This document shows, one piece after another, positions 42,233 through 50,540 of a stretch of DNA of 64,000 nucleotides (position 1 is its first letter; every line of letters starts with the position of its first letter). This DNA comes from Borrelia sp. P9F1 (GTDB lineage Bacteria; Spirochaetota; Spirochaetia; Borreliales; Borreliaceae). The notes below the pieces were generated by a model that worked only from the letters and a program-made list of their open reading frames with translations, did no database searches and was not told the DNA's origin. Location: the NCBI RefSeq assembly GCF_030436115.1, contig NZ_CP129414.1, forward strand, positions 1 to 64,000. Direction: 5' to 3'. The translations under genes and the position numbers were made by a program.

Positions 42233-43033
42233 ATGGTTAAGGTTGTATGTATATTATTGTTGTTAAATTTAAATCTCATTGCCACGGTACCCACAAGGCC
42301 CTTTAATTTCAAGAGTTGGAATTTTCAGCAGGATGTTGAAGATGCATATGGTTTAAGCTATGAATACAAGGAAGGTGCCTTACTTAAGACCGCTGATTCC
42401 ACAAGGTATCGTAAAGCCGACAGAATTTTAAAAAAAATAACAGAACTTGAGAATTATTATGAAAGTCTTTTTAGTTTCATAAGAGATAATCTTTTTTTCA
42501 AAGTAGAGGCTGAGTTTTTAAGAAAAGGAGACCAGCATAGTGATGATGATATTTTCCTAGAAGTTGACCACAGGTTGCAAGATGTCATAGAAATCCCCAT
42601 GGATAAGCGTCTTGGTAAGGAAAGATATAGGCTTTTAAATTTTAGTAATAGAAACCTAATTGAGAATCCCGATTACACCAAATTGTTTATTAATGTACAG
42701 ATTCAAGAGATTGATTTTTTGGAAAATTATATTACTCGTAGGCTTGGTATAAATTTAAATATCCCAGTCGAGAGGGAAGTTCACGCAGGATCTGCTAGCA
42801 ACAGCAGACCAGTCAACACAAGACCAGCTGGTAGTAGCAGACCAGTCAACCAAAGATCCAGTGTCAGAGTAAGGCCATCATTTAACGCAAGACCATTTGG
42901 TAACAACAGACCTACAGTTAACCAAAGACCTGCTGGAAGCACAAGACCTTCTGGAGGTGGTGGTAGGAGACCTACAGTTAATCAAAGACCTGCTGAGTAC
43001 AAAAGACCCCTAGGGGGGAGAGACGCTTTATAG
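42233..43033 (+). CDS. secreted protein with Arg-Pro-rich repeats, inserted among tail genes (266 aa)
   Basis: TTAGGAGAATATTT precedes ATG 42233. MVKVVCILLLLNLNLIATVP is a signal peptide with probable cleavage after ATVP or IAT. Residues 25-180 are a helical, charged domain. Residues 191-262 consist of degenerate repeats of the type RPTVNQRPAGS, strongly basic and Pro-rich. Such a protein would leave the cytoplasm and is odd among virion genes. Lyme lp54 also has an outer membrane protein (BBA52) amid its tail genes, so this may be its positional counterpart; homology is not shown. Confidence 0.7.
   Translation: MVKVVCILLLLNLNLIATVPTRPFNFKSWNFQQDVEDAYGLSYEYKEGALLKTADSTRYRKADRILKKITELENYYESLFSFIRDNLFFKVEAEFLRKGDQHSDDDIFLEVDHRLQDVIEIPMDKRLGKERYRLLNFSNRNLIENPDYTKLFINVQIQEIDFLENYITRRLGINLNIPVEREVHAGSASNSRPVNTRPAGSSRPVNQRSSVRVRPSFNARPFGNNRPTVNQRPAGSTRPSGGGGRRPTVNQRPAEYKRPLGGRDAL
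42803..43018 (+). repeat. coding tandem repeat, RP(T/V)NQRPAG type
   Basis: Five to six degenerate copies of an 8-12 residue unit (SRPVNTRPAG, SRPVNQRSS, RPTVNQRPAGST, RPTVNQRPAEYK). At DNA level AGACCTACAGTTAACCAAAG occurs twice (about 42908 and 42968) with one difference. The copy number could vary between strains. Confidence 0.75.
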
Positions 43034-43094
43034 CTTTGGATAACTTGAATAGAGAAAACATGTTCTGTTCAAGAAGTTAATAAAGGAAATATTT

Positions 43095-44036
43095 ATGTTG
43101 CTGTTTCAGTATAACTTTAAAATAGAATTTTACAGTGTAAGCAAGGGTGCTCTAGGATCCAGACCCAAGCTTGTAATAGAGACAAAAAATGGAGCGCCTC
43201 TTGTTAACATTTTAATTAGTAATGAATATTCCGATGTAAGCTCAATGCAATGCAAAAAGGCACGACTGCAGTTTTTTAATATGCCTTTAAATTTTAATAA
43301 GTCTTTAAAAATGGGAGATGTTGTCAAGATTTATTATGGAAAATTTTCTTACGAGAATAGTATAGATTATAAGTTCATTATGGCTGGCTACTTGGGAGCG
43401 CCCATTGATTTTGATTTTGAAAATGGTGATTTTATTTGTGAATATGAAGTCTACCTTATATTAAAAGACACATTTTTAAATACAAAACTTACTACTAAGA
43501 ATTTTTACGGTAAATCGTTGGAAGAGGCAATAAAGACAGTATTTAAAGATAAGGCCGTTATTTATATTAGTAGGAGAGACAGAGAACGCATCATAGATAA
43601 GAGTTTTTATGTATCAACTCTTAAAGAATTTATAGAAAAACTTATGGGCAGATATGTGCATTCAATATTTGTTGATGCTGGAGATTTAACCGGAGAGCCT
43701 GACACTAGGTTTATTTTTATCAACTTTAATGCATTAAGCGAGGTTAAAAGATTGTATGGAAATTTACAAGACTATGCGCTCTTATTTATTCCCCAAAAGG
43801 AAGTAAGGGTATTGGGTCAGTCTAGTTTTAATTTTTGGAACGCCACACTTCTTTTTACAGACAAGATCAAGGTAGGAGACGGAGTTCAATTTGTGAATCG
43901 ATATGGGGAAATTGTAAGGGCTGTTGTGCAGGAGACCAGTGCTCATTTAACCAATGTAGGAGATTGCACACTGAAATTGAAACTCTACGATGAATCTAAT
44001 GAACTAGGCGAGGTAGTGTATGAATCGAAATTATGA
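43095..44036 (+). CDS. baseplate hub protein, Borrelia DUF693 (313 aa)
   Basis: AAAGGAAATATTT precedes ATG 43095. The start FQYNFKIEFYSV, followed by LVNILISNEYSD and ARLQFFNMP, and later GKSLEEAIKTVF, is typical of hub proteins (gpD/gp27-like), whose first strands form the tube-like ring. I recall DUF693 for Borrelia. The end (VGDGVQFVNRYGEIVRAVV and a strand section) contacts the spike. It overlaps the spike gene by 17 bases. Confidence 0.68.
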   Translation: MLLFQYNFKIEFYSVSKGALGSRPKLVIETKNGAPLVNILISNEYSDVSSMQCKKARLQFFNMPLNFNKSLKMGDVVKIYYGKFSYENSIDYKFIMAGYLGAPIDFDFENGDFICEYEVYLILKDTFLNTKLTTKNFYGKSLEEAIKTVFKDKAVIYISRRDRERIIDKSFYVSTLKEFIEKLMGRYVHSIFVDAGDLTGEPDTRFIFINFNALSEVKRLYGNLQDYALLFIPQKEVRVLGQSSFNFWNATLLFTDKIKVGDGVQFVNRYGEIVRAVVQETSAHLTNVGDCTLKLKLYDESNELGEVVYESKL

Positions 44037-44637
44037 TGTTTGCAAAAGCTTGGGTAGTTTAAGCAATAACTCCCCAGCGGAGGAAGTAAGGCAATATTTA
44101 CGTGAGAATGTCTTTATTTGCAGGGTTGGAATTATTAAGCAGTTTGATTTTAAAACTCAGGAGGGAGTTGTTTTGATTGAAGAATACGAGGGTTTAGGTA
44201 TTCTGACGCGTAATATTTCAAATCTAAGGCTTTCCCTTAAACAAGGTGATAGGGTAGTATTGCTTCAAAGTAGTATTAATATCTTCAACGAATCGGACAA
44301 TAACTATTTTGATAAAAACTATTTTTATATCTTAAATGCCATAGATCCTGAATATGCAAGTATTAAGATAGACAAATATAGCATATCTTCAAAAGAGCTC
44401 GATATTAAAAGCGAGCAGTTAGATCTTAACGCTAGGAATGTAAGTCTTGAGGGGGAGAGCATTAAGACTTCTGTTAAGTCTTTAGTTATTGAAGCTGACA
44501 ATATTGCCTTTAAAGGAAGAGTGTATATTAACGGTAAGTTATTTGAAAGTCACACACACGGATCTGGTAGTATTGTCTATGTAAATTCAGCAGGAACCCC
44601 TACCCCTGTAACGGGGAATACTTCGGGTGTTTCCTAG
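44020..44637 (+). CDS. baseplate spike protein, gpV-like, Borrelia DUF777 (205 aa)
   Basis: The start overlaps the hub gene. An OB-fold-like N-terminal half (VGIIKQFDFKTQEGVVLIEEYEG in parts, LRLSLKQGDRVVLLQSS) is followed by a regular series of short strands (ISSKELDIKSEQLDLNARNVSLEG, in parts), which would form a triple-stranded beta-helix needle. The SHTHGSG motif near residue 178 is the metal-binding tip signature of phage spikes (gpV, gp138). This is the last gene of the operon, whereas in P2-like phages W, J and I follow. Those lie at 5.0-6.8 kb instead. Confidence 0.75.
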   Translation: MNRNYDVCKSLGSLSNNSPAEEVRQYLRENVFICRVGIIKQFDFKTQEGVVLIEEYEGLGILTRNISNLRLSLKQGDRVVLLQSSINIFNESDNNYFDKNYFYILNAIDPEYASIKIDKYSISSKELDIKSEQLDLNARNVSLEGESIKTSVKSLVIEADNIAFKGRVYINGKLFESHTHGSGSIVYVNSAGTPTPVTGNTSGVS

Positions 44638-44861
44638 ACTTGATATTGCCTAATTTTTAAGTTTAAGAGCCTGGTCAAAAAAGAGCAATCTTGTTATTCC
44701 TAAAGGCAGTATCAATATTGCTCTTCTTCTAGCTCTTGCAGGCTTGCATCAGCTTCCTGTTAACAAGAAGCCTAATCCTAATCTTTAAATCTAGTAATAC
44801 TAGTTTGCGAATAAAAATCTCAAATATGGCTAAATAGAGTAAAAATACAGTACATTTTAAG

Positions 44862-44874
44862 ATGTATTATACAT
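44862..44874. promoter_or_regulatory. small palindrome before array 2, candidate operator
   Basis: ATGTAT (44862-44867) and ATACAT (44869-44874) are exact complements with one base between; TACAT at 44851-44855 can pair alternatively with ATGTA. It lies 44 bases before the ATG at 44918. Confidence 0.4.
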
Positions 44875-44917
44875 TTAGTCACAATACAAAATAATAATGA
44901 AAAAAGGAGGATATTGA

Positions 44918-46045
44918 ATGAAAAAGCTTGGGGTACTATTATTTGCCTTGCTTTCTGTATTAGTAGGATGTAGACAAGAAGGAAGTAGTCTTCTGAGGTT
45001 TAGTAAATTTTTCAATGCAGAAGATAAGGCGGGGAAAGAATCAGATACAGAGGAGAAGGAAATAGAGGGAATTGATACAAATAAAACCGATGTAGCAAAT
45101 ACAAATTCTTTAGAAGCAGATCTAGCAGATGAAGAGGATCATGGTAAAGGAGGCGCACTAGGAGATAAGGGAAGTACTGTGAGTGAGACAGGTGCTATTC
45201 CAGATTCAAAAGATGCAGTAACTGCAGATGCATCTGTGGTAGACACAGATGTGCAAGATGCAGTAAATAACGTTGTCCCTGTGACTAATGTTGTACCCGT
45301 AGTAGACACTACAAAAGGAGAGGAAGTAGCAAAGACAAGTTCTTTAGGAGCAAATCAAGTAGATGAAGAGGAGAGGAGAAAGCAAGAAGAAGCAAAGCAA
45401 AAACAAGATGCATATCTGGAGCTTGGGCGAAAATTAAATGAATATAAGGCAAAACTTGAGAGGGCTAGGGTTGCTTTTGAAGCAGGAAGGCATTCATTTA
45501 ATGATTTGCAAGACAGACTCGACAAGATGGGGGGTGTCTTTATGGATTTTGGATACTACAATACCCCAGAGAAAAGGAATTATATTTATGCGTCTTTCAA
45601 TTATGATGCTAATGAGATTAAACAGTTTGAGGAAATATTTGTTAAATTACCAATCAATAGACTTGACCTAGGAAAATTCGATGATCAGTTTATTGCTAAA
45701 AAGCTAATGGAGTTAATAAATCTCATTGGTGTTGCTACTCATAAGGTATTAAATGAGAGTTTTTCAGACGCTAATTTGCTCAGACTTAAGAACAATCAAG
45801 ACGCAACAATTGTTCCCACAGCTAGCCGTCATTTGGATGATTTTATAAGTGAAAGAGAAGCGTTAATAGGGAAGCTTAAAAGGCATTTATCATTAGCAGG
45901 AAATAAGAAGTATGATGAAGCATTGATGCGGGAAGAGTTGATTAAGATTACTGGTAGCAAAACAGCTGGTGGCAAAACAGATATACAGAAAGCAAAGACA
46001 AGTTTCTTTAATTTAAGAAGACGTATTGAAAAATTATTGAAATAG
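44918..46045 (+). CDS. PFam54-like surface lipoprotein, array 2 member 1 (375 aa)
   Basis: AAAAAGGAGG precedes ATG 44918. MKKLGVLLFALLSVLVGCRQE has lipidation Cys18. Residues 35-160 are a long acidic linker with repeated elements (VANTNSLEADLADEED and VAKTSSLGANQVDEEE). The helical domain follows: YLELGRKLNEYKAKLERARVAFE, IYASFNYDANEIKQFEEIF, HKVLNESFSDANLLRLK, LDDFISEREALIGKLK. These four blocks define array 2 and correspond to those of array 1 and of CspA-like proteins. It is the largest member. Surface role likely, ligand unknown. Confidence 0.78.
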   Translation: MKKLGVLLFALLSVLVGCRQEGSSLLRFSKFFNAEDKAGKESDTEEKEIEGIDTNKTDVANTNSLEADLADEEDHGKGGALGDKGSTVSETGAIPDSKDAVTADASVVDTDVQDAVNNVVPVTNVVPVVDTTKGEEVAKTSSLGANQVDEEERRKQEEAKQKQDAYLELGRKLNEYKAKLERARVAFEAGRHSFNDLQDRLDKMGGVFMDFGYYNTPEKRNYIYASFNYDANEIKQFEEIFVKLPINRLDLGKFDDQFIAKKLMELINLIGVATHKVLNESFSDANLLRLKNNQDATIVPTASRHLDDFISEREALIGKLKRHLSLAGNKKYDEALMREELIKITGSKTAGGKTDIQKAKTSFFNLRRRIEKLLK

Positions 46046-46143
46046 GGTAGGTTGAAAATAGAGGAAGTTGAAATGTCAGCTTTCTCTATTTAATAAAGAA
46101 TATTAAAAAATTACCTATATTTAGTAGGGTTTAAAAATTAAGA

Positions 46144-46158
46144 TTAGATTAAATCTAA
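46144..46158. promoter_or_regulatory. array-2 palindrome TTAGATT-A-AATCTAA, copy 1
   Basis: TTAGATT and AATCTAA flank a single A. The following AT-rich stretch with AATTAATTTTAATAT and ATAATTAATCTA is shared with the second copy at 47276, and GAAGGGAGAATTTC before the ATG is identical in both. Confidence 0.6.
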
Positions 46159-46238
46159 TATATACTTAAATTAATTTTAATATTATAATTAATCTATTAA
46201 TGAAATGGTGAATAATTTCTTATCGAAGGGAGAATTTC

Positions 46239-47240
46239 ATGGGAAAGCACGTATTAATATTTTTTATGTTATTTACCTTACTAATGGGCTGTGGGCAAGA
46301 TGTTAGCAGTAATAATGTTCAGGAAGAAATGGAAGATGAATATTTAGACGAAGAAGATGATGAAGAGGAGGAGGAGGTAGAGGGGGCAGAAGAAAAAGAC
46401 GAGGAGACGAAAGAAAAAGCAAAGGGAGAGATAGAAGAAGATTTAGACGAAGAAGACAGCTATGACGATGAGATAGAAGAAGAGGCAGGAAAAAAAGACA
46501 AGAAAGACGAGATGAAAGAAGAAGAGGCAGGAAAAAAAGACAAGAAAGAAGACGAGATGAAAGAAGAAGCAAAGGTGGAGATAGAAGATGAAGAGGAGAA
46601 AGAAAGAGAATCAGAAGAGAGAATGGCGCAAGGAATTTATCTTGAGCTTGAAAGGAAATCGAGAGGGTACCGAGCAGAGCTTGAAAGAGATAAGCTTATA
46701 TTTATTTCTGGTGGTCAGTCGTTTCCTGTGCTTGTAAACAAACTAAAAGGAGTTGGATCCAGTTATGCTAATCCAGGGGAGATGAATAAAATTTATGCAG
46801 GGTTAGGTTATGATATTGATTCCATTAGAAAACTAGAAGAATCATTCCCAGGATTTACAATCTCTATGTTTGGAGACAAAAGCGGTACGGTGTTTATTGT
46901 CGCTTCGTTTTTAACTTTGTTTGTAGATATTAACTCCTATACTCAAGAAATGTTAAATGAATCCTTAGGAAATTCGAATTTGGCTAAAGCTAGAGGTATT
47001 AAAAAGCCTGCAATGATGAATTTAATTATGCAAAAGCTGGATGAATTTATTGTTAAGAGAAAAGAGCTATTAGAAAAGATTAAATCCGGCCTGTCGAAAA
47101 TGGAGGCAAATAAGCACAATAAATCATTAGTTTATGATGAAATGCAAAAGATGACAGGAGGTGGTTTAGGTTTGAGTGCAGAATGCGCAAGGTTAGGAAA
47201 AATTTCAGAAGATATTAAAAAGTTAATTCAGTCTAGGTAA
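46239..47240 (+). CDS. PFam54-like lipoprotein with extreme Glu/Lys linker, array 2 member 2 (333 aa)
   Basis: GAAGGGAG precedes ATG 46239. MGKHVLIFFMLFTLLMGCGQD has lipidation Cys18. Residues 25-128 are almost only Glu, Asp and Lys and include two tandem copies of a 14-15 residue unit (EEAGKKDKKDEMKE). The helical domain has YLELERKSRGYRAELERDK, IYAGLGYDIDSIRKLEESF, TQEMLNESLGNSNLAK and LDEFIVKRKELLEKIK. The linker would be a long charged stalk. It is preceded by a palindrome and promoter shared with the next gene. Confidence 0.78.
   Translation: MGKHVLIFFMLFTLLMGCGQDVSSNNVQEEMEDEYLDEEDDEEEEEVEGAEEKDEETKEKAKGEIEEDLDEEDSYDDEIEEEAGKKDKKDEMKEEEAGKKDKKEDEMKEEAKVEIEDEEEKERESEERMAQGIYLELERKSRGYRAELERDKLIFISGGQSFPVLVNKLKGVGSSYANPGEMNKIYAGLGYDIDSIRKLEESFPGFTISMFGDKSGTVFIVASFLTLFVDINSYTQEMLNESLGNSNLAKARGIKKPAMMNLIMQKLDEFIVKRKELLEKIKSGLSKMEANKHNKSLVYDEMQKMTGGGLGLSAECARLGKISEDIKKLIQSR
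46479..46565 (+). repeat. coding tandem repeat, 42 and 45 bp
   Basis: Two copies starting GAAGAGGCAGGAAAAAAAGA (46479-46520 and 46521-46565). The second has one extra codon. The length of the stalk encoded here could vary by slippage or recombination. Confidence 0.85.
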
Positions 47241-47275
47241 ATAAGGGGGTTTATGACTTAAGTGCGTAGTGGTAT

Positions 47276-47288
47276 TAGATTAAATCTA
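47276..47288. promoter_or_regulatory. array-2 palindrome TAGATT-A-AATCTA, copy 2
   Basis: TAGATT (47276-47281), A, AATCTA (47283-47288). About 110 bases from here to the ATG at 47370 align with the region before the gene at 46239, showing the promoter was duplicated with the gene. Confidence 0.6.
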
Positions 47289-47369
47289 TTATATAATTAA
47301 ATTAATTTTAATATGATAATTAATCTAGCAGTGAAATGGTACGCAGTGTTTTATTGAAGGGAGAATTTC

Positions 47370-48284
47370 ATGGGAAGGTATGTGTTAGTGTTTTTGGTAT
47401 TAGTTACTATATTAATGAGCTGTGGGCAGGATAGTAGCAAAAGTAATACTCGTCAGTCAGAAGGCCACAAGATAAGTGGGCAAGTAAAAGAAGAAGGTGA
47501 TGAAAAAACAGAAGAAGACCAGGTTAGTGAAGAGAACGACAGTGTAGATCTAGAGGACGGCAGTAAGAAAGCAGAAGGTGAAGTAAATCAGAAAGGTAGG
47601 AGCAAGGAAAAGAAAGTTAAGTACAAGATTAAATTAAAGGAAGGCAGCCAAATAAAGATGGTTTATGATGACCTTTTGAGTAATTTGGAATTACAAAGGA
47701 CGGAGTTTAAGAAGGCTAAGGTCGCATTTGCCAAATTGAAAGCTCAGGAACAATCTCAACTTTTTGTGGATCCATTTATAAGACATATCCCTAATGTTTC
47801 AAAAGAAAAACAGGAAAGAATACTAGATAAAATATATTCAGCGCTAGGATATGATGTATCAACTATTAGAAGGGTTGGTGAAACATTTAATCAGTTGATT
47901 AATTGTGAACCTGCTATTAGTAGTGGATTAATAGTAAGGTTAGAGCATTTATCAGAATGGAATCATGAATACTTAATTAGTCTTTTAACGGAAGAGATTC
48001 TATATAGGATCAGTAAAGATAAACTAGAAAGAGTTGAAAGCATTAATCAAAGTTTTAAGAATTTTGTGCAAATCAAATCAAATTTCATACAAGCGATTGA
48101 AGAACTGGGAAGAAAAGGCATAGGCAGGAGGGGAAATAATAAATTATCACAGGAGGGGCTGTGTAAGGTAATAGGATCTGATAACACGACAAAGATTCGG
48201 GATTTATACGATAGGCTTAGCCGAATCCGAAGGGGATTCACAGTTTTAGTTAATTTTTTCAAAAGTAGTAATTTTCAGCGTTGA
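47370..48284 (+). CDS. PFam54-like lipoprotein, array 2 member 3 (304 aa)
   Basis: GAAGGGAGAATTTC precedes ATG 47370, identical to the previous gene. MGRYVLVFLVLVTILMSCGQD has lipidation Cys18. The linker (25-100) is mixed charged. The domain has IYSALGYDVSTIRRVGETF, NHEYLISLLTEEIL and NFVQIKSNFIQAIEEL. It is more diverged than its neighbours, and the linker is basic near its end. It is followed after 22 bases by the next member, so the two are probably one transcript. Confidence 0.75.
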   Translation: MGRYVLVFLVLVTILMSCGQDSSKSNTRQSEGHKISGQVKEEGDEKTEEDQVSEENDSVDLEDGSKKAEGEVNQKGRSKEKKVKYKIKLKEGSQIKMVYDDLLSNLELQRTEFKKAKVAFAKLKAQEQSQLFVDPFIRHIPNVSKEKQERILDKIYSALGYDVSTIRRVGETFNQLINCEPAISSGLIVRLEHLSEWNHEYLISLLTEEILYRISKDKLERVESINQSFKNFVQIKSNFIQAIEELGRKGIGRRGNNKLSQEGLCKVIGSDNTTKIRDLYDRLSRIRRGFTVLVNFFKSSNFQR

Positions 48285-48306
48285 ATATAAGAAGGAGGAT
48301 AGTGAA

Positions 48307-49275
48307 ATGAAAAAATACAGGATATTACTCATATTACTAGTTATGGTTATGAGCATAGTTATGAGCTGTGGGCAACAGACTACTGGCAAGGGCAAGGTAG
48401 GTGGCAGAACTGGCAGGAAAGGTAAGCTTATTGCAGGCAACAAAAAAAGACCTAATCAAAAGGAAAATATAGAAGAAGAGATAGAAGAAGGTGCTAGTAG
48501 AGACGGGAAGAAGATGAACGGAGGGAAAAAGGGAGGCCGTGAGAAGGGGAAAAATGCCGTTGCTTATGAAGCCTTCAGGGAAAGAGTAAAGGCATACAGG
48601 GCAGTGCTTGCGAAGGATAGGAGTAAATTTGCGGCAAGTAAGCATGCATTTCCTGATGGTTTAAATAGTAGAAATTCTGTCTTAGCGGTAATTAATACTG
48701 GCAAAAATTCATTTCCCAATCTTTTAGAAATTGTTGGAATTAAGATCAGTGAATCTGCTTTCCAAAGATCAGAGGACGTAGATGATCTTTATGCTTCCCT
48801 GGATTACGATGTGGCTTTAATTTCAAAGTTAGACGGGGTATTTTCTAAACTGCAGAAGAAGATTGTTGGCAGCAGTAGTCTTAATGAAACGGAAATGGTG
48901 GTTAAGGGTTATAGGACTAATATTGCTAGTATTTTGCTGGCAATGTTGAGTAATGAAATCGGACGCTTTAATCGTTTGGTTTTAAATGAACATTTTTCAG
49001 ACAAAAACTTGGACAAGATGGAAAGTAAAGGTAACCTGGGAAACATTATTACAGCCAATGCGCTTCTGGACACGTTTATGGAAAAGAAAGCAAAAGCAAT
49101 GAAATTAATTAAAGAACAGATTAATAGAGCATCGAATGCTAAAAAGGAAGAAGATATATATTGGGAAATATCAGAAGCAACCAAGCCAGGTAATTTAAAT
49201 GTTCACAATGCAGTTGGTCTTATGATAATCGAATACAATAAGATCTTAAAGTTTTGCTCTGGATTAGGGGATTAG
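48307..49275 (+). CDS. PFam54-like lipoprotein, array 2 member 4 (322 aa)
   Basis: AAGGAGGATAGTGAA precedes ATG 48307. MKKYRILLILLVMVMSIVMSCGQQ has lipidation Cys21. The linker begins with GRTGRKGKLIAGNKKRPNQK, which is repeated almost exactly in the next gene. Domain blocks: RVKAYRAVLAKDRSKFAASKHAFPDGLN in parts, DLYASLDYDVALISKLDGVF, LNEHFSDKNLDKME and LDTFMEKKAKAMKLIK. It and the next gene are the closest pair in array 2. Confidence 0.77.
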   Translation: MKKYRILLILLVMVMSIVMSCGQQTTGKGKVGGRTGRKGKLIAGNKKRPNQKENIEEEIEEGASRDGKKMNGGKKGGREKGKNAVAYEAFRERVKAYRAVLAKDRSKFAASKHAFPDGLNSRNSVLAVINTGKNSFPNLLEIVGIKISESAFQRSEDVDDLYASLDYDVALISKLDGVFSKLQKKIVGSSSLNETEMVVKGYRTNIASILLAMLSNEIGRFNRLVLNEHFSDKNLDKMESKGNLGNIITANALLDTFMEKKAKAMKLIKEQINRASNAKKEEDIYWEISEATKPGNLNVHNAVGLMIIEYNKILKFCSGLGD

Positions 49276-49424
49276 TAAATAAGGGCGCAAAGTGGATTGA
49301 TGTTGATGCTTACTAGTGGTAATAGTGGCATTGGATCTTGTTAATTATGCAAAACAAATGCGCCCTAACGTTCAGGCTTAACGCAGGCCAAAGATAAGTT
49401 AATTGGTAGAAGGAGGATAGTGAA
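49276..49424. other. spacer with widely separated 8-bp dyad
   Basis: AGGGCGCA (49282-49289) and TGCGCCCT (49359-49366) are exact complements 69 bases apart. The spacer has no gene. A long-range hairpin terminator is possible. AAGGAGGATAGTGAAATG at its end repeats the ribosome binding site of the previous gene. Confidence 0.4.
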
Positions 49425-50354
49425 ATGAAAATGTACAGGATGGTGCTCATATTGCTAGTCATATTTATGAGCTGCGGGCAACAAACGACTGACAATGACA
49501 AGATTGAGAGCAAAACTGGCAGGAAAGGTAAGCTTATTGCAGGCAATAAAAAAAGACCTAATCAGAAGGAACTGAAAGGAAAGATAGACGAAGAGATAGT
49601 AGAAGTAGATAAGAATAGAGATGAAGGGAAGATAGAAAAGGGCACTGGTAAGGGAGAGAAGGTAAAGGATACGCTTTACGAAGCCCTTAAGAGGAAAGTG
49701 AAGCCATACAGGTCAGTGCTTGCGAAGGCTAGGAGTAAATTTGTGGCAGGGGGATATGCATTTCCTGATGGTTTAAATGGAAGAGAGGTTGTTAGAAACG
49801 AAATTGAAAGAGGAGAGCGCGCGTTTCCTAATATTTTAGATATGCTTAAATATAGAGATGATTTTCAAACCTCAGACCAAATAGATAAATTTTATGCTTC
49901 CTTGGATTACGATGTTAGTTGCATTACAAAGTTAGAAGAAATATTTTCTAAATTACTGACAAAGACAGATCGTGGGCACTTTGATCCTTCTACTAGAGAG
50001 TACAAGGTTGCTTATGAATTAATAGATATGATAAGTGATATTGGATACTGGAATACAAATATCCTATACGTGAAGTTGTCGGATGAAAGGTTAAATAAGA
50101 TTGGGAACAATGAGGACCTACCCTTTCTTGCTGAAATCAATGAAAAGCTAGATAAATATATGGAGGCAGAATCAAAATTAATAAAATTGATTAAAGCGCA
50201 GATCCATGAGGCTGCGGGGGCGAAGAGTAAAGATGATATGCGCGAGGAACTTCATAAGGCAGCTGGTTACAAACAGAAAAACGAAGATGCAATAGTTGAA
50301 TATCAATCCACTAGCGAAGAAGCACTGCATTTTCTAGATAGGTATAACATTTGA
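49425..50354 (+). CDS. PFam54-like lipoprotein, array 2 member 5 (309 aa)
   Basis: AAGGAGGATAGTGAA precedes ATG 49425. MKMYRMVLILLVIFMSCGQQ has lipidation Cys17. The linker start (TGRKGKLIAGNKKRPNQKE) is a near copy of the previous gene at DNA level, whereas the domain is far more different: KVKPYRSVLAKARSKFVAGGYAF, KFYASLDYDVSCITKLEEIFSKL, LDKYMEAESKLIKLIK. This contrast points to duplication with faster change, or replacement, of the domain. Confidence 0.77.
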   Translation: MKMYRMVLILLVIFMSCGQQTTDNDKIESKTGRKGKLIAGNKKRPNQKELKGKIDEEIVEVDKNRDEGKIEKGTGKGEKVKDTLYEALKRKVKPYRSVLAKARSKFVAGGYAFPDGLNGREVVRNEIERGERAFPNILDMLKYRDDFQTSDQIDKFYASLDYDVSCITKLEEIFSKLLTKTDRGHFDPSTREYKVAYELIDMISDIGYWNTNILYVKLSDERLNKIGNNEDLPFLAEINEKLDKYMEAESKLIKLIKAQIHEAAGAKSKDDMREELHKAAGYKQKNEDAIVEYQSTSEEALHFLDRYNI

Positions 50355-50540
50355 GGGCTAGTGTTGGGTGGTAATACTGCGGTGCGATTTGGTAATAAGA
50401 TTCGTGAATGTCTAGTGAATGTCTTATTGCCAAGACGCCACTTGAACTTACATATGAAACTGTATTTTGTCTTTATTTATCTGTGTTACAATAACATGTG
50501 ATGATTATTAATTTATAGTAATCATTGTAGGAGGATATTT

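Noticed and set aside
45438..45671. 77-codon + strand frame inside the first array-2 gene
   Set aside because: It is a shadow frame of a conserved helical domain.
46479..46565. Tandem repeats considered as a CRISPR array
   Set aside because: There are only two in-frame coding repeats without unique spacers. No cas gene occurs in the window.
46303..46572. 89-codon minus-strand frame rich in Leu and Pro
   Set aside because: It is the complement of the Glu/Lys stalk of the + strand lipoprotein; composition explains it fully.
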